64,000 bases of DNA, taken from positions 62,001 through 126,000 of the forward strand of contig NZ_JAIYCP010000003.1 in assembly GCF_027487935.1 (NCBI RefSeq). The letters run 5' to 3'. Within the stretch, counting starts at the first letter, position 1, and every line of letters starts with the position of its first letter. The DNA is from Brevundimonas sp. (GTDB taxonomy: Bacteria; Pseudomonadota; Alphaproteobacteria; Caulobacterales; Caulobacteraceae). The notes beneath the pieces are model-generated. The model had not been told where the DNA came from and made no database searches. It saw only the letters and a program-made list of their open reading frames with translations. This document shows positions 49,689 through 58,417 of the stretch, one piece after another. The translations under genes were made by a program, and so were the position numbers.

Positions 49689-51115
49689 CCCAGCCCCTCC
49701 AGCTGCCCCGGCAGGGCATAGGCCCACTGGGTGATGTCCCCGGCCCCCAGCAGCACGACCAGATCACCGTCCTTCGCCTCGGCCGCGATCACGCCCGGCA
49801 GGGCCAGGGCGCTCTCCAGCGCCTGCACCGACCGGTGCCCGAAGCGGCGGATGCCCTCGACCAGGGCGTTCTTGTCGATCCCCTCGATCGGCGTCTCGCC
49901 CGCCGCATAGACGTCGGCCACGAACACCGCATCGGCGTCCGAGAAACAGGTCGAGAACTCCTCCATCAGGGATTCAAGACGGGTGAAGCGGTGCGGCTGG
50001 ACCACAGCGATGACCCGCCCCTCCGCCACCTGACGCGCGGCCTTCAGCACAGCGGCGATCTCGACCGGGTGGTGGCCGTAGTCGTCGACGATCCGCACCC
50101 CGCCGACGATGCCGGTGGTCGTAAAGCGCCGCCGCACCCCGCCGAATCCGGCCAGTCCCGCGCGGATCGCCTCGTCCGACACATCCAGCTCGCGCGCCAC
50201 GGCGATGGCCGCCAGGGCATTGGCGACATTGTGCCAGCCGGCCATGGGCAGATGCAGGCCGGTGATCCGGATCGGCTCGTCCAGCGCCGCCAGCCCCTGA
50301 CCCTGCACCACCACGTCGAAGCGGCAGCCGTCCGGCTTCATCTCGACATTGTCGGCCCGGACCATGGCCTGCGGATTGACGCCATAGGTCACCAGCCGCC
50401 GGTTATCGATCGCCGCCACCAGCCGCTGCACCTCGGGATGATCGAGGCAGACGGCGGCGAAGCCGTAGAAGGGGATGTTCTCGACGAAGTCCACGAACGC
50501 CTTCCGCACCCCGTCGAAGTCGCCGTAGTGGTCCAGGTGTTCGGGGTCGATATTGGTGACGATGGCCACCGTCGACTTGAGGCGCAGAAAGCTGCCGTCG
50601 CTCTCGTCGGCCTCGACCACGATCCAGTCGCCGTCGCCGACCTTGGCGTTGGTGCCATAGGCATTGATGATGCCGCCGTTGACCACCGTCGGGTCCAGCC
50701 CGCCGGCGTCCAGAATGGCCGCGACCATCGAGGTCGTCGTCGTCTTGCCGTGTGTGCCCCCGACCGCGATCGAGAACTGCAGCCGCATCAGCTCGGCCAG
50801 CATCTCTGCCCGACGGACCAGCGGAATGCGCCGCTCGCGGGCGACCACCATCTCCGGATTGGTCGTCTTGACCGCCGTCGAATAGACCACCGCCGAGACA
50901 CCGTCGCCGATATGGGCCGCGTCATGGCCGATGAAGACCCGCGCGCCCAGCTTCTCCAGCCGCTCGGTATTGGCTGACGCCTTCGCGTCCGAACCCTGCA
51001 CCGAATAGCCGATCTTGAGCATGATCTCGGCGATACCGCTCATGCCGATGCCGCCTATGCCGACGAAATGTACAGGACCGAGGTCGAACGGAACGGGGCG
51101 AAGGCGAGCGATCAT
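49685..51115 (-). CDS. murC: UDP-N-acetylmuramate--L-alanine ligase MurC
   Basis: This 476-residue Mur ligase adds L-Ala to UDP-MurNAc. The N-terminal Rossmann-like domain has [18 protein letters not shown]. The ATP-binding loop [13 protein letters not shown] is at about 119-131, and [13 protein letters not shown] and [17 protein letters not shown] mark the central and C-terminal domains. It is the first gene of this cluster segment; a heptad-repeat element and then the scpB stop lie upstream. murG, the usual neighbour, is not in the window. Confidence 0.96.
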   Translation of the reverse strand: MIARLRPVPFDLGPVHFVGIGGIGMSGIAEIMLKIGYSVQGSDAKASANTERLEKLGARVFIGHDAAHIGDGVSAVVYSTAVKTTNPEMVVARERRIPLVRRAEMLAELMRLQFSIAVGGTHGKTTTTSMVAAILDAGGLDPTVVNGGIINAYGTNAKVGDGDWIVVEADESDGSFLRLKSTVAIVTNIDPEHLDHYGDFDGVRKAFVDFVENIPFYGFAAVCLDHPEVQRLVAAIDNRRLVTYGVNPQAMVRADNVEMKPDGCRFDVVVQGQGLAALDEPIRITGLHLPMAGWHNVANALAAIAVARELDVSDEAIRAGLAGFGGVRRRFTTTGIVGGVRIVDDYGHHPVEIAAVLKAARQVAEGRVIAVVQPHRFTRLESLMEEFSTCFSDADAVFVADVYAAGETPIEGIDKNALVEGIRRFGHRSVQALESALALPGVIAAEAKDGDLVVLLGAGDITQWAYALPGQLEGLG

Positions 51116-51172
51116 CGAAGCGGACTAGCAGGGGTTTTGGCGGAATGCATCACCTTCGGCGGCGAAGCGGGA

Positions 51173-51275
51173 GGTGATTAGTGGTTAGTGTTTAGTGGTT
51201 GCGACTTCTCTGGCCGGGGGTAGGTGGGCACCGGCGGCAACGGCATCAGCCACCAATCACTAACCACTAACCACC
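51173..51275. repeat. Heptad-arm inverted-repeat element, copy C
   Basis: The left arm GGTGATTAGTGGTTAGTGTTTAGTGGTT (51173-51200) and the right arm 51250-51275 (CCACCAATCACTAACCACTAACCACC) are tandem TTAGTGG-type 7-mers in opposite orientation. The centre is GC-rich; I see no clear homology to the shared core of copies A and B. It fills the gap between murC and scpB, exactly where the mur and scp gene blocks meet. Confidence 0.75.
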
Positions 51276-51321
51276 TGGCCACACTGAGCGTTGGGACCCA
51301 CCTCCCCTCGCGGGCCAACCC

Positions 51322-51981
51322 TCAGTCCTCCGCCACGAAATCCTGTGCGAACTCAGGGGCGTCCTCTTCACCCGGCAGCAGGGGCTCGTCGTCGCCGTCC
51401 GAGGCGCGCGACGGATCCGGCAGCTCGAAGCCCACAGGGATGGACAGGTCCAGCAGGCCCGCCGCCTTCATCTCCTGCACGCCGGGCAGGTCGTAGAGAT
51501 TGGACAGGCCGAAATGCTCGAGGAATTTGTCCGCCGTGCCATAGGTCACCGGCCGCCCCGGCGACCGACGCCGCCCACGCAGCCGTACGAACCCCATCTC
51601 CAGCAGCAGGTCCAGCGTGCCGCGCGACAGCGACACCCCGCGCACACTCTCTACCTCGGCCCGGGTGCAGGGCTGGTGATAGGCGATGATGGCCAGGGTC
51701 TCGAGCGCGGCCTTGGACAGCCGGCGCGGCTCCTCGCGCTCCTCGGTCATCAGGAAGGACAGGTCGGGCGCGGTGCGGAACTGCCAACGGTCGGCGACAC
51801 ATGCCAGCTCGACGCCCCGCCCCTGATAGCGTTCGCGCAGGGCCGAAACGGCCCCGCCGACATCGGCCCCTTCCGGCAGCCGCCGCGCGATCTCGGCCGC
51901 CGACAGCGGCCCGGCCGCCGCGAACAGCAGCGCCTCGACGCGGCGCTCGATCTCTCCGTGGTCCGGTGCGAACTGGATCAT
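51322..51981 (-). CDS. scpB: Segregation and condensation protein B
   Basis: This is a 219-residue winged-helix kleisin partner (KITE) of SMC. Family blocks: RRVEALLFAAAGPLSAAEIARRLP, RLSKAALETLAIIAYHQPCTRAEVE, RGVSLSRGTLDLLLEMGFVRLRGRRRSPGRPVTYGTADKFLEHFGL and LYDLPGVQEMKAAGLL. An acidic tail ends the protein. scpA lies upstream on the same strand but is separated by a 134-bp REP-like element. SMC itself is not in the window. Confidence 0.94.
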   Translation of the reverse strand: MIQFAPDHGEIERRVEALLFAAAGPLSAAEIARRLPEGADVGGAVSALRERYQGRGVELACVADRWQFRTAPDLSFLMTEEREEPRRLSKAALETLAIIAYHQPCTRAEVESVRGVSLSRGTLDLLLEMGFVRLRGRRRSPGRPVTYGTADKFLEHFGLSNLYDLPGVQEMKAAGLLDLSIPVGFELPDPSRASDGDDEPLLPGEEDAPEFAQDFVAED

Positions 51982-52004
51982 CCGGCGACCACCACCCTCT
52001 CAAC

Positions 52005-52138
52005 CGTCATCCTCGGGCTTGACCCGAGGATCAGACCATCCGGTGCGCAGTGCCAGGGGGAACGGCCAGATTCCGGGGCCGCCTCGAACGCGCAGTCCGC
52101 GGCGAACTCTGATCCTCGGGTCAAGCCCGAGGATGACG
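52005..52138. repeat. REP/BIME-like inverted-repeat element, copy 1
   Basis: A 31-bp arm at 52005-52035 is repeated exactly in inverse orientation at 52108-52138. Each arm is itself a hairpin (CCTCGGG CTTGA CCCGAGG). The interior is GC-rich. The left arm plus 17 bp more matches the right end of copy 2 (54.9 kb) in reverse orientation, 45 of 48 bases by my count. It lies between scpA and scpB within an apparent operon. Confidence 0.85.
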
Positions 52139-52162
52139 ATGAGGAAAGTGCAGCAAACTGGA

Positions 52163-52984
52163 TCACGGCACCAGCTCCAGCACCTGACCCCGCCCCCGCC
52201 GCTTCAGATACAGATCGGCGAAGGCCTCGGCCTGTTTCACGTCCATCGCCCCCTCCTTCACCAGCTCCAGACTGGCCGACAGGGTCGAGGCGGTAAAGCT
52301 GGCCTGGGTCGGGCCGTCCTCGCCGCGCCGCGCCGGGGCCACCTGCTCCAGCGGCGTCCACTGCTCCAGCCGGGGCAGCACATCACGCAGCCAGTCGCGC
52401 GCCGCCTCCAGCCCGAAAGCCTCGACCCGCTGGCCGGGATTGTAGTGCCGCTGCTCCTCGCGCCGCCGCTGGGTCACATAGGCGGCCATCAACTCATACA
52501 GGCTGGCGTCGATGCGGTCGGACGGGATGATCACCGTCGCCTGCGGATCACCGCGGGCGAAGACGTCGCGCTTCAGCTGCGGCCGGGCCGTGATCGCCTC
52601 CACCGCCTTGCGCATCGCCTCCAGCTTCTGCAGCCGGAAGGCCAGGGCCGCGGCCATCTCCTCGGCGGGCATCTCGCCGCCCTTGCCCTTCTCGGTGCGC
52701 GGCAGCAGCAGGCGCGACTTCAGATAGGCCAGCCAGGACGCCATCACGAGATAGTCCGCCGCCAGCGCGAAATTCCGCCGCCGCGCCTCATGCACAAAGG
52801 CCAGATACTGTTCCGCCAGCCGGGTGATCGACAGTTTCAGCAGATCGACCTTCTGCGTCCGCGCCAGCGCCAGCAGCACATGCAGCGGCCCTTCATAGCC
52901 GTCCAGATCGACCACGAACGCCTCGCGCGCGTCGACCTGTTCGGCGGCGGTGAAGTCGAGATTGGGCTGAAAGGCTTCGGTCAT
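52163..52984 (-). CDS. scpA: Segregation and condensation protein A
   Basis: This 273-residue kleisin bridges SMC and ScpB. FVVDLDGYEGPLHVLLALARTQKVDLLKLSITRLAEQYLAFV opens it (from about residue 22), ADYLVMASWLAYLKSRLLLP follows, and the C-terminal winged helix ends LKRRGRGQVLELVP. Start is the ATG at 52984, one base after the nagZ stop at 52986; the longer frame to 53062 would overlap nagZ. Coding order nagZ-scpA-scpB is common in alphaproteobacteria. Confidence 0.93.
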   Translation of the reverse strand: MTEAFQPNLDFTAAEQVDAREAFVVDLDGYEGPLHVLLALARTQKVDLLKLSITRLAEQYLAFVHEARRRNFALAADYLVMASWLAYLKSRLLLPRTEKGKGGEMPAEEMAAALAFRLQKLEAMRKAVEAITARPQLKRDVFARGDPQATVIIPSDRIDASLYELMAAYVTQRRREEQRHYNPGQRVEAFGLEAARDWLRDVLPRLEQWTPLEQVAPARRGEDGPTQASFTASTLSASLELVKEGAMDVKQAEAFADLYLKRRGRGQVLELVP

Positions 52985-52985
52985 C

Positions 52986-54071
52986 TCAGGTCGGCCTGAC
53001 GCGCTCTGCGCTACTTGAGGCCGAAGCCTGCGCCTCCCCGACATCGGGACCACGCGCCGCATCGAGCTTTCCGGCCATCATCGCATCGAACCGCAGACGG
53101 GCCACACCTTCGTCCAGTGGCTCCGGCGTATGGACGATCCGCGCCATGGCCGCCGCCGCGCGTTTCGCCGCCATTCCCTTCAGCTTGCCGACGCCCTCGG
53201 CCACCTGACGCATCTCGTCGAGGTCGCCGTTGCAGTGCAGAACCACATCGCAGCCCGCCTTCAGCGAGGCCTCGGCCCGATCGCGCAGTGAACCCGACAG
53301 GGCCTTCATCGACAGGTCGTCGGTCATGATCAGGCCGCCGAAACCCAGATGCGCCCGCATCAGCCTGACGGCCTTCCTCGAGGTCGTCGCCGGCCGTTTC
53401 GGATCAATGGCGTCGAACACCACATGGGCCGTCATGGCCAGCGGCATGTCGGACAGGGCCTTGAACGGGGCGAAATCCCAGTCGTCCAGTGCCGCGAAAT
53501 CCGCATGCACCACCGGCAGGTCATGGTGGCTGTCGGCAAAGGCCCGGCCGTGGCCCGGCATGTGTTTGATCACCGGCAGGACGCCCCCGGCCAGCATCCC
53601 CTCCGCCGCCGCCCGGCCCAGCTGTGCCACCGTCGCCGGATCGTGCGCATAGGCCCGGTCGCCGATGATGTCGTGGGCACCCGGCACCGGCACGTCCAGC
53701 ACCGGCAGGCAGTCAACATTGATCCCCACCGCCTTCAGGTCATGAGCCATCAGCCGCGCGCCCAGCCGGACCAGTTCGCGCGCCGCCAGCGGATCAGGGG
53801 TCGCCTTCAGATAGGCCTCGCCCGGCGGATATTTCGGCCAGTGCGGCGGTCCCATCCGCTGTACCCGTCCACCCTCCTGATCGATCAGGATCGGCGCATG
53901 TTCGTCGCCGATGCTGTCGCGCAGTTCGGCGGTCAGGGCGCGCACCTGATCCGGGCTGTCGATATTGCGGCGGAACAGGATGAAGCCCCACGGTCGCGCC
54001 CCGGCGAAGAAGGCGCGTTCCGCCTCCGTCAGCCGGTGGCCGCTACAGCCGTAGATCGCCGCCGTGGTCAC
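52986..54071 (-). CDS. nagZ: Beta-N-acetylhexosaminidase NagZ (GH3)
   Basis: This 361-residue glycoside hydrolase of family 3 removes GlcNAc from muropeptides during cell-wall recycling. Motifs: IYGCSGHRLTEAERAFFAGARPWGFILFRRN, LIDQEGGRVQRMGPPHWP, the substrate-binding KHMPGHGRAFADSHHDLP with the mobile His-Asp dyad, and GFGGLIMTDDLSMKA with the nucleophilic Asp. The C-terminal tail is Ser/Ala-rich. It is translated in line with scpA and follows a SPOR protein gene by 7 bp. Confidence 0.94.
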   Translation of the reverse strand: MTTAAIYGCSGHRLTEAERAFFAGARPWGFILFRRNIDSPDQVRALTAELRDSIGDEHAPILIDQEGGRVQRMGPPHWPKYPPGEAYLKATPDPLAARELVRLGARLMAHDLKAVGINVDCLPVLDVPVPGAHDIIGDRAYAHDPATVAQLGRAAAEGMLAGGVLPVIKHMPGHGRAFADSHHDLPVVHADFAALDDWDFAPFKALSDMPLAMTAHVVFDAIDPKRPATTSRKAVRLMRAHLGFGGLIMTDDLSMKALSGSLRDRAEASLKAGCDVVLHCNGDLDEMRQVAEGVGKLKGMAAKRAAAAMARIVHTPEPLDEGVARLRFDAMMAGKLDAARGPDVGEAQASASSSAERVRPT

Positions 54072-54078
54072 GGATTCG

Positions 54079-54813
54079 TCAGCGTACGAAACAGTCGCCG
54101 CCGGCGGCCTTGATGGCGTTGCACAGACCCGTCGCCTGATCGCGGCTCAGGCCGGTGACGGTGGTGCGATAGACGGTCGACCCATTGGAGGCCGTGACCT
54201 CCTGCACGCGCTTGTCTGCGCCGGCGGTGAACTGCGGATAGCGGCCGACGACGGCCGCGTACTCACTGTCGGCCAGTCCGGGGGTCGAGAAGGCGCCGAT
54301 CTGGACCCCGGAGGTCCCGCCGACGGTGGCCGGGGGCCGCGGCTCGGTCCTGGCCGGTGGCGGGGTCACGGGCGCCGGGCGCGGGGCCGCAGGCGTCGTA
54401 GCCGGTGCTGCGGGGCGGGGCTGGACGGTTTCCGGCGGCGGCGCGAAGGTCGGGGCGGCGGTCGGGGCCTCGGCGGCGTCATAGACGTCGATGCCGGCTT
54501 CCGGATCGACCGGCTGGGCCTCGAGCGGCGCGTCCGACTTCATGACGACAACCGGCGTGCCCACGGCCGGCGGCGCATCGTTCGAGGAACGCGGCCCTGC
54601 GCGATAATAGACCACGACGGCGATGATCAGCAGCAGCAGCACTGCGCCCGAGATGATCAGGGTCATCGGCGGGGCCTTGGCACCGCCGCCGCCACCGCCC
54701 GCCCTGCGCGCGTCATAGCTGCCGCGGTTGAACGGCAGGTCGTCATCGGTCGGCGGCGTATAGGCGCCCCGGTCGCGGCCCTGGTTCGGACGATAGGGAT
54801 CTTCGTTGGACAT
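54079..54813 (-). CDS. Membrane-anchored SPOR domain protein
   Basis: This 244-residue bitopic protein has a polar N-terminal segment (about 1-50) followed by one transmembrane helix (MTLIISGAVLLLLIIAVVVYY). A long Pro/Ala-rich periplasmic linker leads to a C-terminal SPOR domain (about 165-244: GVQIGAFSTPGLADSEYAAVV, then GDCFVR). SPOR domains bind denuded peptidoglycan at division sites. It is placed before nagZ and the division-related genes. The identity of its partner is unknown. Confidence 0.88.
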   Translation of the reverse strand: MSNEDPYRPNQGRDRGAYTPPTDDDLPFNRGSYDARRAGGGGGGAKAPPMTLIISGAVLLLLIIAVVVYYRAGPRSSNDAPPAVGTPVVVMKSDAPLEAQPVDPEAGIDVYDAAEAPTAAPTFAPPPETVQPRPAAPATTPAAPRPAPVTPPPARTEPRPPATVGGTSGVQIGAFSTPGLADSEYAAVVGRYPQFTAGADKRVQEVTASNGSTVYRTTVTGLSRDQATGLCNAIKAAGGDCFVR

Positions 54814-54907
54814 GACCGTGCCTCATGGTCCGGGCGAATCGGCGCGCGGAACGCTCACTCTAGCCCGGTCCGAGTCCTTTTTCAGGCCGTCTCCACCATC
54901 CTTCCAC

Positions 54908-55040
54908 CGTCATCCTCGGGCTTGACCCGAGGACCGGAGGCAAAGCCGGGCTGTGCGGCGGGGAGGGCCAAGGGCTTGACCGCGTCACTCACCACCGCGC
55001 ACCGGACGGTCTGATCCTCGGGGCAAGCCCGAGGATGACG
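54908..55040. repeat. REP/BIME-like inverted-repeat element, copy 2
   Basis: The left arm (54908-54934) CGTCATCCTCGGGCTTGACC-type hairpin and the right arm (55011-55040) are inverted with respect to each other. The right arm with the following internal bases matches the left end of copy 1 in reverse orientation. The element fills most of the gap between dgt and the SPOR gene. No coding potential is seen. Confidence 0.8.
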
Positions 55041-55052
55041 GCCGGGGGGTCG

Positions 55053-56282
55053 CTACAAATCCAGCGCCAGATCCAGGCTGAACAGCTTCCGGTGCTCCTC
55101 GATCGCATACCGGTCGGTCATGCCGGCGATATAGTCGCACACCGCCCGCGCCCGCTTCGCCTCGTCCGCCACATCGGCCCGGACCGACCATTCGGGCGGC
55201 AGGGTCGACGGCTCGGCCATGAACAGCTGGAACATCTCGGCCAGCAACCGTCGCGCCTGGCTGCGGGTGCGGTTGACGCGATAGTGGCGGTACATCCGCT
55301 CGAACAGGAATTTCCGCAGCACACCCAGATCGGCCAGCATCGCCGGAGAAAAGGCCACCAGCATCCGGTCGGCGGTACGCACCGCCTCGGTCGAGCGGAT
55401 ATCGGCGGCCGCGATCCGGGCCTCGGTCTCGGCCAGCACATCCTCGACCATGGCCCCGATCATGCGCCGCACCGCCTCGATGCGGATCATTCGATCGTCG
55501 ATATCCGGCCAGTCCCTGCGCACTCCGTGCAGCACCGGTCCGATCAGGGGCACATCGGCCAGGTCGTCCAGCGTGAACAGCCCCGCCTGCACCCCGTCAT
55601 CGACGTCGTGATTGTTGTAGGCGATGTCGTCGGCGATCGCTGCCGCCTGGGCTTCCAGCGAGGCGAAGGTGCCCAGCCGCAGGTCCCAGCCGGGCGCATA
55701 GTCGGCGATCGCCTTCCAGGCCGGCTCATGCAGGCGGTGCGACACCGGGCCGTTGTGCTTGACCACCCCCTCGACGGTCTCCCAGCTCAGGTTCAGCCCC
55801 TCGAACTGTGGATAGCGATGCTCCAGCCGGGTCACGACGCGGAAGGTCTGGACGTTGTGGTCAAACCCGCCCCAGGGGGCCATCTGGGCCTGCAGCTCGT
55901 CCTCGCCCGCATGGCCGAACGGCGGATGGCCGAGGTCATGGGCCAGCGCCACCGTCTCGGCCAGGTCCGTGTCCAGCCGCAGGGCATGGGCCAGCGACCG
56001 CGCAATCTGCGCCACCTCCAGCGAATGGGTCAGGCGGGTGCGATAATGGTCGCCCTCATGCGCCACGAAGACCTGGGTCTTCTCCTTGAGGCGACGGAAG
56101 GCGGTGGCGTGGATGATCCGGTCGCGGTCACGGGCATAGGCATTGCGCGTCCGGCTGATCGGCTCGGGCGTCAGCCGGCCGCGGCTGTGCTCCGGATATT
56201 CGGCCCAGGGTGCGCGTTCGGGGATCAAGATCAGCCGCTCTTTCAGAATCCGGCCCTTTGCGATCGGCCCGTCACGCCTCAT
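55053..56282 (-). CDS. Deoxyguanosinetriphosphate triphosphohydrolase-like HD protein
   Basis: This 409-residue HD-domain protein would hydrolyse dNTPs to deoxynucleosides and triphosphate. [37 protein letters not shown] holds the first His, and [17 protein letters not shown] carries the HD pair. [15 protein letters not shown] completes the metal site. Start is the ATG at 56282; the longer frame to 56411 covers the erpA leader. It is divergent from erpA with only 9 bp between the two start codons. Family members include dGTPase-like proteins of broader specificity. Confidence 0.92.
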   Translation of the reverse strand: MRRDGPIAKGRILKERLILIPERAPWAEYPEHSRGRLTPEPISRTRNAYARDRDRIIHATAFRRLKEKTQVFVAHEGDHYRTRLTHSLEVAQIARSLAHALRLDTDLAETVALAHDLGHPPFGHAGEDELQAQMAPWGGFDHNVQTFRVVTRLEHRYPQFEGLNLSWETVEGVVKHNGPVSHRLHEPAWKAIADYAPGWDLRLGTFASLEAQAAAIADDIAYNNHDVDDGVQAGLFTLDDLADVPLIGPVLHGVRRDWPDIDDRMIRIEAVRRMIGAMVEDVLAETEARIAAADIRSTEAVRTADRMLVAFSPAMLADLGVLRKFLFERMYRHYRVNRTRSQARRLLAEMFQLFMAEPSTLPPEWSVRADVADEAKRARAVCDYIAGMTDRYAIEEHRKLFSLDLALDL

Positions 56283-56291
56283 ATACCCCCT

Positions 56292-56669
56292 GTGAGCACC
56301 GTCCAGTCTGCATCCCTGTTCCAGATATCGCCCTCGTCCGGCGGCCACGGCCTGTCGCTTTCCGAAAGTGCCGCCAGACGTCTGGCAGAGCTGGGCGCGG
56401 TCGAAGGCCACCCGGTCCTGCTCCGCGTCGCCGTCGACGGCGGCGGCTGCTCCGGCTTCCAGTACCGGTTCGAACTGGTCGAGGCCGCCGACCCCGACGA
56501 CATCCGCATTTCAGCCGACGGTCAGGCGGCTCTCGTGGACCCGGTCTCCCTGCCCTTCCTCAAGGGCTCCGAGATCGCCTTTGTCGATGATCTGGCCGGT
56601 GCCCAGTTCGTGGTGCGCAATCCGAACGCGGCTTCCAGCTGCGGCTGCGGGGTCAGTTTCTCGATCTGA
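56292..56669 (+). CDS. erpA: Iron-sulfur cluster insertion protein ErpA (A-type carrier)
   Basis: This is a 125-residue A-type Fe-S carrier. [42 protein letters not shown] leads to C-terminal [11 protein letters not shown]; the three ligand cysteines are Cys53, Cys117 and Cys119. Start is a GTG at 56292, giving an N-terminal extension of about 20 residues before the conserved strand. It begins 9 bp from the divergent dgt start. It delivers Fe-S clusters to apo-targets; other isc or suf genes are not in the window. Confidence 0.93.
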   Translation: MSTVQSASLFQISPSSGGHGLSLSESAARRLAELGAVEGHPVLLRVAVDGGGCSGFQYRFELVEAADPDDIRISADGQAALVDPVSLPFLKGSEIAFVDDLAGAQFVVRNPNAASSCGCGVSFSI

Positions 56670-56705
56670 CCGCCGGTCCGTCCAACCCCATCCGGGAGAC
56701 CTGCC

Positions 56706-57632
56706 ATGCTCAGCCTCATCCTTGCCGCCAGCCTGCTGACCGATCCCGTCGCCACGCCCGTTACCCTGCCGTCCCAGCCCGCGCCCCTGCACGGTACCCT
56801 GCTGACGTCGGGAGGGCGGACCCGGGCCGCGGCCCTGATCATCGCCGGTTCCGGCCCCACCGACCGGGACGGCAACAACCCGCTCGGCGTCTCCGCTTCC
56901 AGCTATCGCCTGCTCGCTGAAGGTCTGGCCGAACAGGGAATCGCCACCGTGCGGACCGACAAACGCGGCGTCGCCGAAAGCACCGGTGCCGGACTGGTCG
57001 AGGCCGACCTGCGTTTCACCGACTACGCGAACGACGCCCGCGCCTGGGCCGCCGAGACCGCCCGGCTGACCGGCCAGCCTTGTGCCTGGCTGATCGGACA
57101 TAGTGAGGGGGCGCTGGTCGCCCTGGTCGCCGCGGCCGGCGGGGACGAGGCCGTCTGCGGCCTGGTGCTCCTGGCCGGTGCCGGCCGGCCGGTTGGGGCC
57201 GTGCTGCGCGAGCAGCTGGCCAACGTCCCAGAACCCCTGCGGGGTCAGGCGGTAGCCATCCTCGCCGAGCTCGAGGCCGGACGTCCGGTCACCGACGTCC
57301 CGCCGCAACTGGCCGCCTTGTTCCGACCCTCGGTCCAGCCCTACATGATGTCCTGGCTGCCGCTGGATCCCGCAGCGATGGTCGCGGCCTATCCGGGGCC
57401 GGTGATGATCGGCCAGGGCACGACGGACATCCAGGTCGGGCTGACCGACGCCAACGCCCTCGCCGCCGCCCGTCCCGACGCCCGCCTGACGATCTGGCAG
57501 GGCGTCAACCACCTGCTGAAGCTCGCCCCCGCTGACCGCGCGGCCAACATCGCCACCTACAGCGACCCGACCCTGCCCCTGGCACCCGGCGTGGTCGATG
57601 ACGTGGCCGGGTTCATCCTGCAGCCGCGATAG
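56706..57632 (+). CDS. Exported alpha/beta hydrolase
   Basis: This 308-residue hydrolase has a short hydrophobic N-terminus (MLSLILAASLL) suggesting export. The fold has LIIAGSGPTDRDGNNPLG (oxyanion region), TVRTDKRGVAEST, the nucleophile elbow GHSEG with Ser133, and a C-terminal QGVNHLLK segment with the likely His. It resembles serine aminopeptidase S33-type hydrolases, but the substrate is unknown. It starts 36 bp after erpA on the same strand. Confidence 0.87.
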   Translation: MLSLILAASLLTDPVATPVTLPSQPAPLHGTLLTSGGRTRAAALIIAGSGPTDRDGNNPLGVSASSYRLLAEGLAEQGIATVRTDKRGVAESTGAGLVEADLRFTDYANDARAWAAETARLTGQPCAWLIGHSEGALVALVAAAGGDEAVCGLVLLAGAGRPVGAVLREQLANVPEPLRGQAVAILAELEAGRPVTDVPPQLAALFRPSVQPYMMSWLPLDPAAMVAAYPGPVMIGQGTTDIQVGLTDANALAAARPDARLTIWQGVNHLLKLAPADRAANIATYSDPTLPLAPGVVDDVAGFILQPR

Positions 57633-57742
57633 GCTGTCAGTTCGGTTCAGTCAGGGTGAGGCCAGGGCCGCATTTCGTCCCGGATACCCGTCACTGACCC
57701 CAGAACGCTCGCCAAAAATCCTGACGGTGCCAACGTCGGGCC

Positions 57743-58417
57743 ATGACCTCCCTCTTCGACCCGGCACTGATCCTGCACATCACCTGCGGCCTGGCCGCCT
57801 GTGTCGTCGGCCTGGCGCCGATCTTTACCCGCAAGGGCTCGCGCTTGCACCGGCTTTGGGGAAAGCTGTTCGTCGGCCTGATGGCGGTGCTCCTCGCGTG
57901 CGCCTGGCTGATGACCGTCCTGCAATTCAGCCCCTATTTTCTTGCCTTGTCGGCCACCGCGACCATGACCCTGTTCTCGGGCGTCCGGGTGCTGGGCCGG
58001 AAGCGGCCGGACCTGCGACGCGCGGACCGGGCGAAGGCGCTCGACTGGATCGTCACCCTCGGCGTCGTCGGCGTGGGTGCCTGGGTTCTGGTCCTCGTGG
58101 TCACCGGCCAGACCGGCGATCTGGCGGCCGTGTCCTCTGCGCTCGCCTATGGCGCGCTGGTCTATGGCGTTTGGGACCTATGGCGCTTCGCCCGGCCTAC
58201 GGACTGGCCCTTCTCGCCCAACCTGTGGAACTATGAGCATCTGACCAAGATGCTGGGGGCCTACGGCGCGGTGCTCTCGGCTTTCTCCGGCAATTTCCTG
58301 ACCTTCCTGCCTGCTCCATGGAGCCAGCTCTGGCCGACCTTTCTATTCCAGACCGTGACCCTGATCTGGATCGCCGTGCTGATCGTGCGTCGGCGCCGTT
58401 CGCCGGCGTTCGGCTGA
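57743..58417 (+). CDS. Multi-pass membrane protein, DUF2306-like
   Basis: This is a 224-residue protein with about six hydrophobic segments. The start LHITCGLAACVVGLAPIFTRKGSRLHRLWGKLFVGLM shows the spaced His residues seen in DUF2306-type membrane proteins. RADRAKALDWIV and WSQLWPTFLFQTVTLIW follow. It ends inside the start of the LytTR gene, which overlaps it by 100 bp. This pairing suggests it could be a partner of the regulator; the family's function is unknown. Confidence 0.65.
   Translation: MTSLFDPALILHITCGLAACVVGLAPIFTRKGSRLHRLWGKLFVGLMAVLLACAWLMTVLQFSPYFLALSATATMTLFSGVRVLGRKRPDLRRADRAKALDWIVTLGVVGVGAWVLVLVVTGQTGDLAAVSSALAYGALVYGVWDLWRFARPTDWPFSPNLWNYEHLTKMLGAYGAVLSAFSGNFLTFLPAPWSQLWPTFLFQTVTLIWIAVLIVRRRRSPAFG

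Noticed and set aside
51173-51275. CRISPR-like repeat array or telomere-like repeat
   Set aside because: The repeat unit is 7 bp with no spacers, and the arms are inverted. The chromosome end is not expected inside this gene-dense region.
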